64,000 bases of DNA from an uncultured Chloroflexota bacterium (lineage in GTDB: Bacteria > Chloroflexota > Anaerolineae > Anaerolineales > Anaerolineaceae), in contig CADATZ010000001.1 of NCBI GenBank assembly GCA_902791025.1, positions 62,001-126,000 of the forward strand, given 5' to 3'. Both the position numbers and the translations under genes were made by a program. Below are positions 46,894 through 55,716 of the stretch, piece after piece. The notes beneath the pieces are model-generated. The model was given only the letters and a program-made list of their open reading frames with translations. It was not told where the DNA came from and did not search any database. The first letter of the stretch is position 1, and each line of letters opens with the position of its first letter.

Positions 46894-48111
46894 TCAATAT
46901 TGTTCGATAAAGGTGTCTATGATCCACCAGCGGTTCCAGAACAGCAGGAAAACCAGGATCAGCGGACCGACGAGGTTCAGGTTGTTGACTGGATTCTTCC
47001 AGTCAGAGAAAACAAACAGCTGAAAGACCCAGGGAACAATGAAAAGGATCGCGGTCAAAACGATTCCGTAGATTATTCCCCGTTTCTCCCATCGCAGCTG
47101 CATCTTATCCATGGCGTAAATTGCCGGTATCCACAGGATGAAAAGGTGCTTCCCGATGTTCGGGATACCGACCAGAAAGCCAAAGGTCAGGGTGAGTGCC
47201 AGCACCCATTCCAGTGCGTTCACATCTTTCTGCGCATTGATGATCCATTCAATGATCAGCACGACGATAAACACGCCGGAAATTGCCCAACCGATCCTGC
47301 CGCCAAGCTCCGGCTGCCAGTTTTCGAGCAATTTCGAGATATTGGTCGGGTTCATATACTTGATGTAATAAACCATTGACCGCAGGAAGAGCATGAACCA
47401 GTCCGTTCTGAGCAGCATGCCTATAAGGAATAATAGTGCAAGAACCATCCCAGTCCACGCAGCAATTATTCCCCCACCGCGATGTGATAATGCCCATATG
47501 CAAACCCAGAGAACCGGCAAAAGGGTCAGAGAGCATTTTATCGTTGAAAACGCGAACATGATCCCGCTGAGTTCTGCTTCGCCTTCCTGCATGGCCGCCA
47601 GGCCGATCATGAAAAATGTGATGGCGAGGATGGAAATATCCCCGTCTGCCAGAGCTGCGATCGCATAGTAGTTTATCAGCAGAATGACCGCACAGACCGT
47701 TCCCGGTGTGAGTTTATTCTGAATGCGGAAACCTCGTATCAGGCGAAATGCCGCAAAGACCAGCGTTGCCTCCAGCAGGATTCGCCAGAGGATCAGCGCC
47801 ACTTGAAAATTGTTGATGAAAGCAAAGGGCAGTACCGGTATGATCGCGTAAAGCGGGAGTGAAAACCCGCTGAGGTTTGGATCATTGGGGTACCGCTGCT
47901 GAACCTGTTGAAACAGTTCATCCGCGTATGGATTTTGCCCCTGTGCGAACAAAACACGTCCGGTGAGCCAGTAACTGTAAAAGCTGCTGCCGTAGTCGGT
48001 GTTGAGTGTGAACAGGATATTGGGCACGATAAGTACCACTGCCGCCGCCAGGATGATCAGCAGCATGGATGCTCTGAAGGTGAACAATTTCCGAAGCGGA
48101 GAAGCGTTCAT
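46894..48111 (-). CDS. GT87-family polyprenyl-phosphate-mannose-dependent glycosyltransferase
   Basis: 405 residues, about ten TM helices. The first periplasmic loop FTLNTDYGSSFYSYWLTGRVLFAQGQNPYAD, with the DY..YW acidic site, matches the DUF2029/GT87 family of mannosyl- or arabinosyl-transferases using lipid-linked sugars. It lies 6 bp after the acyltransferase stop. With the UbiA-like prenyltransferase at the window start, it suggests lipid-linked sugar use at the cell surface. Confidence 0.8.
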   Translation of the reverse strand: MNASPLRKLFTFRASMLLIILAAAVVLIVPNILFTLNTDYGSSFYSYWLTGRVLFAQGQNPYADELFQQVQQRYPNDPNLSGFSLPLYAIIPVLPFAFINNFQVALILWRILLEATLVFAAFRLIRGFRIQNKLTPGTVCAVILLINYYAIAALADGDISILAITFFMIGLAAMQEGEAELSGIMFAFSTIKCSLTLLPVLWVCIWALSHRGGGIIAAWTGMVLALLFLIGMLLRTDWFMLFLRSMVYYIKYMNPTNISKLLENWQPELGGRIGWAISGVFIVVLIIEWIINAQKDVNALEWVLALTLTFGFLVGIPNIGKHLFILWIPAIYAMDKMQLRWEKRGIIYGIVLTAILFIVPWVFQLFVFSDWKNPVNNLNLVGPLILVFLLFWNRWWIIDTFIEQY

Positions 48112-48117
48112 TGCTCC

Positions 48118-49254
48118 TTAGATCGTGACCTCGTAGACACGGTGACGCTTGATCGGTTTGAGCCCCAGCGTTGCCATTTCCTGCTGAACTTCGTGAGCTG
48201 TTTCTGCCATCTGAACGGCTTCCACATATTCAAATTGCGGATATTCTTTCATGATATCCATCATGGAGCAGTAAAGCAGGGCATTACCGCCGCTCTTGTG
48301 GTATTTTTCCAGCAGTCCAAGACCGTTCAAAGCACAGTAATGGGTCTTTTTCAATTCGAACAGCATGTCGATGAGCAATAACGGATTGTATAAATACCCG
48401 TTGTGGCGCTGCATGGCTGCGGAAATGTCCGGAAAGTTGACGAGGAAACCGACAATTTCGTCTGTTTCGTCGGTGATAAAGCGCAGCAGGCCCGGAACGA
48501 CAAAAGTCAAAACGTTTTCTACGAAAAAGTCAAATTCGCGCTGTGTCATCGGGAAATATTCCCAGTTGTTTTTGAAAGAGTCGAAATACATTTGAGCGAT
48601 TTTCGTGGCATCTCTGCGGATCTCGGCTTTGTTGGAATAGGTTTTGATCTTCAGTTTACCGCGTTTCTTTACGATATCTGCTACTTTATAGACTTTTTCC
48701 GGTAATTGGAATTTGCTTACTTCCGCCTGCATGGTGACATATTCGTTGATCTTGTAAAAGCCGTAATTTTCGTATAGTTGCTGGTAGTATGGAAAGTTAT
48801 AGCAGGAAAAATTCATGGATTGACGCTTGTCAAAGCCTTCGACTAAAACACCGTATCCATCAAAGAGGGAAAAGCCTTTGGGCCCTTTGAGTTTGTTCAG
48901 CCCTTTGCTGCGTGCCCATTTTGCGGCTGCGTCGAAGAGGGCGTTAGCGACTTCCTGGTCATCAATGGCATCGAAGAGGAATATGTCACCGCTGTTTTGT
49001 TTGTGATATTCATTATAGGCAGTATTATTCAGGATAGCGGTGCGTCCGACCATTTTCCCATCTTTCCATGCCGTATAGAAGCTTGCGTCAGAATGTTCAT
49101 AGAACGGGTGCTTCTTTTTGTTCAGCATGACTTCGATATCGTTGCGGAACGGCGGAACCCATTGCGGGCAGTTTTTGTAAAGATCATAGTGAAATTGAAC
49201 GAACTCTTTCACCTGTTTTTTATTTTCAGTATCAACAAGACGAATTTCAATCAT
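48118..49254 (-). CDS. GNAT-like N-acetyltransferase
   Basis: 378 residues. The N-terminal QVKEFVQFHYDLYKNCPQWVPPFRNDIEVMLNKKKHPFYEH and the second copy of the fold ending LLEKYHKSGGNALLYCSMMDIMKEY are typical of the double-GNAT proteins in anaerobes; acetyl-CoA loop GKMVGRTAIL. The substrate is unknown. First gene of the seven-gene minus-strand operon. Confidence 0.7.
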   Translation of the reverse strand: MIEIRLVDTENKKQVKEFVQFHYDLYKNCPQWVPPFRNDIEVMLNKKKHPFYEHSDASFYTAWKDGKMVGRTAILNNTAYNEYHKQNSGDIFLFDAIDDQEVANALFDAAAKWARSKGLNKLKGPKGFSLFDGYGVLVEGFDKRQSMNFSCYNFPYYQQLYENYGFYKINEYVTMQAEVSKFQLPEKVYKVADIVKKRGKLKIKTYSNKAEIRRDATKIAQMYFDSFKNNWEYFPMTQREFDFFVENVLTFVVPGLLRFITDETDEIVGFLVNFPDISAAMQRHNGYLYNPLLLIDMLFELKKTHYCALNGLGLLEKYHKSGGNALLYCSMMDIMKEYPQFEYVEAVQMAETAHEVQQEMATLGLKPIKRHRVYEVTI

Positions 49255-49377
49255 TGTTATTCTCCTGATAGTTATCTTATTACAATCATATCATTTTAAT
49301 CCAATATTCATGGAATGGCGAATTATTACATATGAAATATGAACTTATTGACAAATCTCGTCGCCGAATTTCAATTG
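49255..49377. promoter_or_regulatory. AT-rich gap upstream of the minus-strand operon
   Basis: 123 bp, AT-rich, between the HipA-like kinase stop and the acetyltransferase start. It probably holds the promoter of the operon on the minus strand. No clear -35/-10 pair and no hairpin stood out. Confidence 0.3.
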
Positions 49378-50511
49378 TTATTCAAATTCCAATAGTTCTC
49401 CGGCACGGTTTCTGATAAACTTCCCCAATATCTTCAGCCGTTCTGCCGGTAAGTTGTAATTCGGATCCCGAATGAACTCAAAATTTAAGAGTTTTCGAAG
49501 CCCTTCCCGCTGCCGGTTGGAAATAAACTCCTTGGCTATGTCGTCAAACGACACATCAAAAGCGGAAGACCTTGTTTTTGCGTAAGCACTGATGGTTTTC
49601 AGGTCATCCTTTACGGCATAAGGGAAAAGGCCCAGTCCGTTGTCAAAAACAGGTGCCAATGCAATAGGGCGATTGCTTTTTGAGTCAACCAGCAGGCCGA
49701 AATTCCCATAATGACGGTCTGTATTATAAATTACCGCGTCAAAGATCATCATATCCGCAAAAGCATTGTGATACTGTTCCCCCAGATTCTTCAGATATTC
49801 TGAGAGTTCAAGAATATTCCGGAAATTACCGTAATATCCCATCGGCACATAGGAATGATCTTTATCGGTGAACAGCTCGCAAACGGAACAGAGACTTTTT
49901 TTCCATTTTGAAAGTGTGTAAGGAACGTGAGAAATTCCCATTAAGTCAGCAATTTGGGATGCATAAAACTCTGAATACGGTTCATTTCCTGCATTTGAGG
50001 CGCCTTCAGTTCCCCCTTTATACAGCAGGGTCTTCCCGCCTATTTTGCGCCAGGCTTTACGAAGCATTCCATTTGTAGTGAATTCAGGTGAAGATGTGAA
50101 CCCTTTTTTCTTCATGCTGCCGTACCCTGTGTAGGCAATAAGAGAAAGCGGTTTGGAAAAATCATTGTCAAACAAATTATAATCAGCGAAGGTTCCCGGA
50201 AATCCATCGTTAACCACCCAATAGCAGTCGTTAAGTGAAAGTCCCATGCAGACGTTCAAAATGCCTGAAAGATCATGTTCAGAAAGGCCTAATGATGCGA
50301 GAATTGCTTCGATATATCCCCTGTTTTTCGGTATGGTACGGGTTCTCAGCCAGGAAAGGAGACCATCGTCCGAAAGCTCGAGGCTGATTGGAAGAAGTGA
50401 TTTTTTTTCTTCATCATACCAGAGAATTCTACAGATGTTTCCACGCAGTCCCTGTGTTTCCAGCGAGAAGCGGAGCAGTGTAGTATCAAAATGTTTGAGT
50501 TCGTAAATCAT
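49378..50511 (-). CDS. HipA-like Ser/Thr kinase
   Basis: 377 residues. The kinase region shows GNEPYSEFYASQIADLMGISHVPY, then the catalytic YNTDRHYGNFGLLVD (N-x-D-R-H-x-x-N) and metal-binding PVFDNGLGLFPY, as in HipA and related kinases. The first ~110 residues (ILWYDEEKKSLLPISLEL...LSLNDCYWVVND) correspond to no clear HipB-binding domain. No HipB-type antitoxin gene is adjacent. In the family HipA phosphorylates tRNA synthetases or other substrates, so it may be an orphan kinase. Confidence 0.75.
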   Translation of the reverse strand: MIYELKHFDTTLLRFSLETQGLRGNICRILWYDEEKKSLLPISLELSDDGLLSWLRTRTIPKNRGYIEAILASLGLSEHDLSGILNVCMGLSLNDCYWVVNDGFPGTFADYNLFDNDFSKPLSLIAYTGYGSMKKKGFTSSPEFTTNGMLRKAWRKIGGKTLLYKGGTEGASNAGNEPYSEFYASQIADLMGISHVPYTLSKWKKSLCSVCELFTDKDHSYVPMGYYGNFRNILELSEYLKNLGEQYHNAFADMMIFDAVIYNTDRHYGNFGLLVDSKSNRPIALAPVFDNGLGLFPYAVKDDLKTISAYAKTRSSAFDVSFDDIAKEFISNRQREGLRKLLNFEFIRDPNYNLPAERLKILGKFIRNRAGELLEFE

Positions 50512-50540
50512 TCGTTTCCCCGTTTTCCCTTTATCATATC

Positions 50541-50744
50541 ACATTAGGTATTAGGTGTTAGGTATTAGGTATTAGGTGTTAGGATGTTAGACGTCAGTGC
50601 CTGATTATTATCTAAAGTCTAAAGTCTAAAATCTAAAATATTACATGAATAACTACCGACTACCAACTACTAACTACCAACTGCCAACTTCTAACTTCTA
50701 ACTACCAACTACTAACTACTAACTACCAACTCCTAATCCCTAAC
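50541..50744. repeat. Degenerate heptanucleotide repeat arrays in three blocks
   Basis: Block 1 (about 50541-50590) is ATTAGGT/GTTAGGT repeated about 7 times; block 2 (about 50613-50640) is TAAAGTC/TAAAATC repeated 4 times; block 3 (about 50651-50744) is TAACTAC/CAACTAC/CAACTTC-like repeated about 13 times. Spacing is 7 bp throughout. The last units of block 3 read through the stop codon of the EutH-like gene, supplying its last residues. Similar heptads recur at 61945-61998. Confidence 0.85.
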
Positions 50745-51818
50745 CCCTGATTCCCTCCGATTCATCATCCAGATAGAGAAGAATAATGCGAGGAAGGCGC
50801 CGGCGAATTTTGTGACCATGTAGGACGGCATATAATCCGGGGCGTTATTCAGGATGAAGGAAAGCTGCGCGGAAAGGGCGGATACGGCATAGACCACAAA
50901 GGCGGCGTTGATTTCGATCCCGCGCGGGTCGAAATCCTGCATGGCGATGATGCCGGCAGTCCCGCTTGCCAGGGTCATGATTGGGTTCGAAAGGGCTTCC
51001 GGTGAGGTGCGGACCTTCGCCGCGAGCGTTTCCATCGGTTTCCGCAGCAGTCTGGTCAGAAATTCCGAAAGCGGCAGACAACCGAGCATCGTGACCGTGA
51101 TCATGGCGATGACGCGGAAGGCATCGATAATGGGGGTGATCCCCGGAATGAGGGTCACGCCGGCCATCTGCTGGAACGCACCAACCGTGATCCCGATGAT
51201 GCCGATTGCCCGCAGAATTTGAGAAAAGACTGTGAAAATGCGGACCATCAGCGGCAGGTTCTTCCAGATACCGAACAAAACCAACGCGGAAAGGATCAGG
51301 ATCGGCAGACTGTGCCACAGGATCTCACCAATGCCCAGACCGGCAACCAGGCCGCCCAGAACCAAACTGATGGGAAGGATCACGAGCCCTTCCAGAATAC
51401 CCCGGGCGAAGGCGTCCTGTTTTTCCTTGTCTTTCAGAACGCGCATCCCCAGCGGAACAGCAAAGGAAAGGGCCGTCCCGAAGGTACCCGCGACATTGAC
51501 ACCGCCGAAAAGACCATGACGCGGATCAACCGCCAGATCCCGGGCCAGGAAAAAGCCGCCCCAGTCGATCGGGATCAGTCCGCCGAAGACGCCGGGGTCG
51601 AATCCGATTACCGCGAACAGGGGAACGATGGTGTGCTGCAGTGCCCACGAAAGAATGGGCACCATCACGATGACGCCGGTGATAGAGGTCGCCATCGGTC
51701 CCATCAGGGCAAGGGCGCGTTCAAACTTGCTGCCGAGCCCCAGTTTGTTCCCAATAAGGTAATCGATACCACCGATAAGCGCAAAAATAGCGAGGATCCA
51801 GGAAATAACTACGTTCAT
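50733..51818 (-). CDS. eutH: Ethanolamine permease-like protein EutH
   Basis: 361 residues, about ten TM helices. MNVVISWILAIFALIGGIDYLIGNKLGLGSKFE, VFGGLIPIDWGGFFLA and LASGTAGIIAMQDFDPRGIEINAAFVV are typical of EutH, which imports ethanolamine in eut operons. No other eut gene is present in the window, so the physiological role is uncertain. The last codons (GVRD and TAG) are inside the heptad array. Confidence 0.9.
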   Translation of the reverse strand: MNVVISWILAIFALIGGIDYLIGNKLGLGSKFERALALMGPMATSITGVIVMVPILSWALQHTIVPLFAVIGFDPGVFGGLIPIDWGGFFLARDLAVDPRHGLFGGVNVAGTFGTALSFAVPLGMRVLKDKEKQDAFARGILEGLVILPISLVLGGLVAGLGIGEILWHSLPILILSALVLFGIWKNLPLMVRIFTVFSQILRAIGIIGITVGAFQQMAGVTLIPGITPIIDAFRVIAMITVTMLGCLPLSEFLTRLLRKPMETLAAKVRTSPEALSNPIMTLASGTAGIIAMQDFDPRGIEINAAFVVYAVSALSAQLSFILNNAPDYMPSYMVTKFAGAFLALFFSIWMMNRRESGVRD

Positions 51819-51891
51819 TTTAATAGCCTTCTTTCACAGAAGAAATCAGCCTATATTATAATCAAATAATAGCAGAAGGAGAAATGATTAC

Positions 51892-51960
51892 ATGGAAACG
51901 GAAAGATTAATGGTTAAAAGTATGCTACCGGTAGATCCGTGGGTTGTGGCATTTTGTTGA
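51892..51960 (+). pseudogene. Fragment of a GNAT acetyltransferase start
   Basis: 22 codons starting METERLMVKSMLPVDP, the usual first residues of Rim-type GNAT proteins, with a good AGAAGGAGA Shine-Dalgarno, then a stop at 51958-51960. The rest of the gene is absent, so this is probably a deletion remnant; a real short peptide cannot be ruled out. Confidence 0.4.
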
Positions 51961-51984
51961 CTCAGATTTAATTTATTGTATAAG
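51957..51984 (+). promoter_or_regulatory. Sigma-70 promoter for the ThrE pair, probably leaderless
   Basis: TTGACT at 51957-51962 and TATAAG at 51979-51984, 16-bp spacer. The ATG at 51988 is only 4 nt past the -10 box and no Shine-Dalgarno precedes it. Confidence 0.45.
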
Positions 51985-51987
51985 CAT

Positions 51988-52749
51988 ATGAATGAAAATA
52001 ATGTAAAAATTTCGTGTATTCTTGATATTGGAGAGCTGCTGCTTTCGAATGGTGCGGATGTGAACCGGGTGGAGGATACCATCACGCGGTTGAGCCGTGC
52101 CTTTGATTTCCATGATTGTAATGTTCATGCCATCAATTCGAGCATCATTCTCACCATGACCTCGCCGGAAAATGAGGTGATCACCCAGGCACGCAGGATC
52201 ACCCGGATTGACACAGACCTCAACCGTGTGGCTGAATTGAATGACCTCTCACGGAAGATCTGCTCCGGGATGACGGACCTCGGCAAAATTGAGAAAGAAA
52301 TGAAGTTTATCCGGGAAAATACGCCATACCCTCCGGTGATGATCTATTTCGCCTATGCGATATCGGCTGCCTTTTTTACGCTCTTTTTCGGCGGAAGCTG
52401 GGAGGATACACTGTTTTCGATCCCGATTGCGCTGCTGCTGCGTTGGGTGAAGGTGCGCCTGAATAGTTTTAACGATAACAAGATGGTGGATAATATTATC
52501 CTATCCGCAATTTTGACCTTTTCTGCTTTGATCGGGCAGCGGATATTCCCGGGACTGAACAGTGATATGGTCATCATCGGCGATATCATGCTGCTGATCC
52601 CCGGATTGGCTTTCTGCAACTCGATTCATGACATGGTGATGGGGGATACGATCAGCGGAGTGCTTTCCATGTTTGACGCGGTGCTGCGGGCGCTTTCAAT
52701 TGCCATCGGCTATGTGGCTGTCTGGGCACTGATGGGGAGGTTTTTATGA
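51988..52749 (+). CDS. Threonine/serine exporter family, large subunit (ThrE N-terminal-like)
   Basis: 253 residues from ATG 51988; an in-frame TTG 12 bp upstream is the alternative. A cytosolic N-terminal part (ILDIGELLLSNGADVNRVEDTITRLSRAFDFHDCNVHAINSSIILTM) matches the ThrE family domain (DUF1212), followed by five TM helices. In the family it exports threonine and serine. The stop overlaps the next start by 4 bp. The protein is split from the small subunit, as in many Firmicutes and Chloroflexota. Confidence 0.85.
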   Translation: MNENNVKISCILDIGELLLSNGADVNRVEDTITRLSRAFDFHDCNVHAINSSIILTMTSPENEVITQARRITRIDTDLNRVAELNDLSRKICSGMTDLGKIEKEMKFIRENTPYPPVMIYFAYAISAAFFTLFFGGSWEDTLFSIPIALLLRWVKVRLNSFNDNKMVDNIILSAILTFSALIGQRIFPGLNSDMVIIGDIMLLIPGLAFCNSIHDMVMGDTISGVLSMFDAVLRALSIAIGYVAVWALMGRFL

Positions 52750-53189
52750 ATCGGGAACTGCTTCAAATCATTTCCGCGGGGTTTGCCGGGATCGGGTTTG
52801 CCATGATCTTTCATATCCGTCCCAAACATCTGCCTGTCGCGTTCCTTGGCGGGGCTTTGAGCTGGGTCTTTTATCTCGGTGCTGAAAAAATCTGGGATTC
52901 CCATGCACTGGCTATGATGATCGCCGCATTGGGCGTTACCGTTTATTCGGAAATCGGCGCCCGGGTGGTGAAGATGCCGGTTTCGGTGATCTATACGCCG
53001 TCCATCATCCCCCTGATCCCCGGGAGTCATTTGTATTACTGCCTGCGGGGCTTTGTGACGGATGATCATGCGGTATTCATGAAATACGGGAGTATGTTGG
53101 CTGAGGACACGATCAGCATTGTCCTGGGCTCCATGATCGTCCTGACATTCGTCTCCGCGCTGTCTCAGCATAAGCAGAAACTATCATAA
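52746..53189 (+). CDS. Threonine/serine exporter family, small subunit (DUF3815)
   Basis: 147 residues with five TM helices: FAGIGFAMIFHIRPKHLPVAFLGGALSWVF, YSEIGARVVKMPVSVIYTPSIIPLIPGSHLYY. Matches the C-terminal part of ThrE. Translation is coupled to the gene before it (ATGA). Confidence 0.85.
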   Translation: MNRELLQIISAGFAGIGFAMIFHIRPKHLPVAFLGGALSWVFYLGAEKIWDSHALAMMIAALGVTVYSEIGARVVKMPVSVIYTPSIIPLIPGSHLYYCLRGFVTDDHAVFMKYGSMLAEDTISIVLGSMIVLTFVSALSQHKQKLS

Positions 53190-53190
53190 T

Positions 53191-53283
53191 CAAGAAGCAC
53201 ATGGGGACTGGCAACGAGTGCCGCGCAGTCGGCACGCGTGTGCCTGTCCCTATGTGCGGCGTCCGGTACTCTGAGCAGTTACA
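53191..53283. repeat. Interspersed palindromic repeat, type A
   Basis: Core GAAGCACATGGGGACTGGCA pairs with GTGTGCCTGTCCCTATGTGC around CGCGCAGTCGGCACGC; right end CTCTGAGCAGTTAC. It starts 2 bp after the exporter stop and overlaps the C-terminal codons of hepT, so its right end became part of that frame. Confidence 0.8.
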
Positions 53284-53622
53284 ATATTTTGCAAATAATT
53301 ACGCAGTTCGGGTATTTCTTTTATTGCCGTTTCCCATACGATGTCATAGTCGATATTCCCGTAATGATGAGCAAAAATATCCCGCATACCCATTACATCC
53401 CGCCAGGGAATCTTATTGTATTGTTCACAGAAATCCTTGCTCAGCCCTTTTGCCAGTTCACCGATCTGAAGAATAGGCATTGTTACCGCGTTTCGATAAA
53501 CAAATCCTTTTTCCTGTTCTTTAAAAAAGGACACTGTCATGATTGAAAAAGACATGAGTCTTGGCGATTTCATCACAATAATTGAGAATTTTCCTGATGA
53601 TTTGCTGATCCTTATTGTTCAT
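53250..53622 (-). pseudogene. hepT: HepT-type RNase toxin gene, frameshifted
   Basis: The natural start is ATG 53622, 11 bp inside the end of mntA, reading MNNKDQQIIRKILNYCDE and stopping after HDSVLF at an A6 run (plus strand 53523-53528). In another frame the protein resumes FKEQEKGFVYRNAVTMPILQIGELAKGLS and goes on through RDIFAHHYGNID to the end at 53250. Removing one base of the run gives a continuous 123-124 residue HepT (DUF86) protein. The catalytic RX4-6H motif is conserved as RDIFAHHY. Toxin RNase of the MntA/HepT pair; either inactivated, or phase-variable via the homopolymer, or a sequencing error. Confidence 0.8.
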
Positions 53623-53902
53623 AAATAACAACTGCCTCTTTGTTGATCCTGTCAATAAAATCCTGATCGCTTGATGTGTCTGTCACAACATCAACATGCG
53701 TTCCCAGCGCATCTTCAAGGGAGTTCACAAAGGAAACATATGTCAGCAATGAAGAGATATTCCCCTTTGTAATCAAAAAGTCATAATCACTGTGTTCTGT
53801 CTGACTTCCTTTTGCCCGTGATCCAAAGAGCATAATTTTTTTTACGCCATAATCCTGCGCAATCGGTGTAATAATGCTTCGAATTCTTTCCTCTTCACTC
53901 AT
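53612..53902 (-). CDS. mntA: MntA-type minimal nucleotidyltransferase antitoxin
   Basis: 96 residues. IMLFGSRAKGSQTEHSDYDFLIT contains the GSRAKG and DxD (YDFL) active site of minimal nucleotidyltransferases. In the family MntA adds AMP to the HepT toxin and silences it. Its stop overlaps the hepT start by 11 bp. The next plus-strand gene lies 268 bp away. Confidence 0.88.
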   Translation of the reverse strand: MSEEERIRSIITPIAQDYGVKKIMLFGSRAKGSQTEHSDYDFLITKGNISSLLTYVSFVNSLEDALGTHVDVVTDTSSDQDFIDRINKEAVVIYEQ

Positions 53903-54096
53903 AAAATGATCCCCAGTTTAATTAATTATAACGGTTTTTTAGTAATTGATCGATATCCGGAAGACGCACCGATTAAATATTTTTCAATGATGAGCCGGTG
54001 GGAAAAATTAGTGGGAACTGTCACTTCACGGGACTGTCCCCGATAATTAAGGTTCGAGTCATAACGAATATTATTAAAAAAAATTCTAAAAAGTAC
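53903..54096. other. Intergenic gap with a degraded repeat remnant
   Basis: No gene. GTGGGAACTGTCACTTCACGGGACTGTCCCC at about 54011-54041 (shown in part only) looks like a collapsed remnant of the type A repeat core; the rest is AT-rich sequence. Confidence 0.35.
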
Positions 54097-54124
54097 TTGA
54101 CAAAATAAGCAAAAATCGTATAAT
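54097..54124 (+). promoter_or_regulatory. Strong sigma-70 promoter
   Basis: Perfect TTGACA (54097-54102) and TATAAT (54119-54124) with a 16-bp spacer. It leaves a 40-nt AT-rich leader before ATG 54171. It is the best promoter match in the window. Confidence 0.75.
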
Positions 54125-54170
54125 ATAATAGAAAAAAATAATTAAAAAAAGACAAAAAAGAGAACGGAAA

Positions 54171-55340
54171 ATGAAACAAGTCCAAAGCGTAGTGCCGATG
54201 AGCTCAATGACACAGGAAGAACTGAAAGAACTTTTCAGCCTGTCCTCATTGCCTGCTTCCGCTGATGACCTGGACCCCAACAAGCTTCCTGACGAAACAC
54301 TGGAAGAATTCTCCTATGATGGGCTTGAATTTGAGGAAGCCGCTCTCCAAACATGGAGACATTTGACGATCATGCATTGCCATGCCGGGATGTATAACCG
54401 TCATTCCGATTATTTCCCGATTGCCTGTGCACAGCTGGAAAAAGCGATCCGTACCGTTGGCAGCTTTTGTCTGACGAAAACCGTTCTGGAGGCTCAGGGT
54501 GCTCAATTCTCAAACCTGGAAGACATGAACATCCGTTCGCTTTATGGGCTGACAAGCTATTACTTCCGGAAATGCGGCAAGGCTTTTGATGATATTTATG
54601 ATAAGGCCGGGCTGATCAGTATTCAGATGCACAAATGGGAAATGCGCTGGCTGGAGCTGGGAGAACGGCTCAAAGCTACTGAGGCAAAATGTCAGGAAAT
54701 CAGAGACAAAAAGATCGATGTGGAAAAACTGCTGAAGCGCACGGAATCCATCAAAGGGCCCACACCTGCCGGTGAAAGCAAACCGATCCAGGAACCAAAA
54801 GAGCTGGAGATCTGGCAGAACGCATTGCCGCTGATCGGCACCTATGCCCGTCAGGTAAAACGGGAGCGGAAATACGAAGCCTGGGTGAAATATTTCAATA
54901 ATAAAATCCATCGCATGGCGGAAGAGCAGAATCGGTGGGACGCAAAAGAAGAAGCAAGAAAACGGAAAGCGGAAAGGAATCGCACCTCATCTGAAGAAAA
55001 ACAGGCCGATCCGACGGTTCCCGTAGATAAGAAAACTGAGAATGGGCCGGTCGGTACGGCTTCCGGAGAGATGGATAAGAAAGAGAATGCAAACGGAAAC
55101 AAAAAAGAGATCTCACCGGATGAAATGAGCCCGCTGGAATTCCGCAAAAAACTGGTTGAAATGGCGCGGGGGCGGGGGGAAGGTTCCGACCTCATGCAGA
55201 TCCTCGGTGATCCGCCGGAAAAGCTGCATGAACGCTGGCGGCGGTATCAGGAAGAGGACAAACAGCGGAAAAAGTCTGTTGAAAATTCGGGACCGCATAA
55301 TCAAAAAAGCAAAAATCCAAAGAAAAAGAAGCGAAAATAA
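54171..55340 (+). CDS. Charged cytosolic protein of unknown function
   Basis: 389 residues, no signal or TM. A folded helical part to about 215 has WRHLTIMHCHAGMYNRHSDYFPIACAQLEKAIR and LYGLTSYYFRKCGKAFDDIY. From about 250 it is highly charged and low-complexity (EEARKRKAERNRTSSEEK, KKENANGNKKEISP), ending in SKNPKKKKRK. I do not recognise it. It has its own strong promoter and no operon partner. The style (Lys-rich tail, helical) resembles the unknown gene at 15.5 kb, but I see no shared motif. Confidence 0.55.
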   Translation: MKQVQSVVPMSSMTQEELKELFSLSSLPASADDLDPNKLPDETLEEFSYDGLEFEEAALQTWRHLTIMHCHAGMYNRHSDYFPIACAQLEKAIRTVGSFCLTKTVLEAQGAQFSNLEDMNIRSLYGLTSYYFRKCGKAFDDIYDKAGLISIQMHKWEMRWLELGERLKATEAKCQEIRDKKIDVEKLLKRTESIKGPTPAGESKPIQEPKELEIWQNALPLIGTYARQVKRERKYEAWVKYFNNKIHRMAEEQNRWDAKEEARKRKAERNRTSSEEKQADPTVPVDKKTENGPVGTASGEMDKKENANGNKKEISPDEMSPLEFRKKLVEMARGRGEGSDLMQILGDPPEKLHERWRRYQEEDKQRKKSVENSGPHNQKSKNPKKKKRK

Positions 55341-55459
55341 CCGGTATCAGAAACATACCGGGCATTTTCACGTGTTTTCAATTTTAACCGTAGCTCGGTT
55401 GCCGGGGACTGGACCGCTTGCGGGCCTGTACTCGCATTTTTAAATTAAAATTAATTGTA
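55341..55459. other. Intergenic gap with weak hairpin
   Basis: CCGGTAT / ATACCGG hairpin (55341-55361) followed by GCATTTT could be a weak terminator for the gene before it. GGGGACTGGACCGC and GGCCTGTACTCG near 55398-55435 resemble a degraded repeat core. Nothing else is seen. Confidence 0.4.
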
Positions 55460-55716
55460 TGGACAAGTTGAAAAAAACGGATTATAATGAATTTATCGTT
55501 GTAATCAATTGAATAATTATGAAAATGTGATATTTGTCAGATTGAGATATGACAGAAATGTAGTTTTGCAATTTGATTTTTTAAGATACAATAAATTTGT
55601 CAGACAACATAATTCTGTTTTATGGACTGTCGGTTATCGTTTTGCGGCAATGATATACGTTCGTATATCTTAAACTTACAGGAGACCTGTAAGAAATCAA
55701 AAAGGAGAAAAGAAGG
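55460..55716 (+). promoter_or_regulatory. Promoter and long structured leader of the nucleoside-binding protein gene
   Basis: TGGACA (55460-55465) and TATAAT (55483-55488), 17-bp spacer, give a leader of about 220 nt. Two hairpins lie just before the Shine-Dalgarno: GATATAC/GTATATC (55652-55669) and CTTACAGG/CCTGTAAG (55675-55693, loop AGA). Then AAAGGAG and the ATG. A purine riboswitch was looked for and not seen. Confidence 0.5.

Noticed and set aside
55489..55716. Purine riboswitch before the nucleoside-binding protein
   Set aside because: The conserved loop and junction sequences of the purine aptamer are not present.
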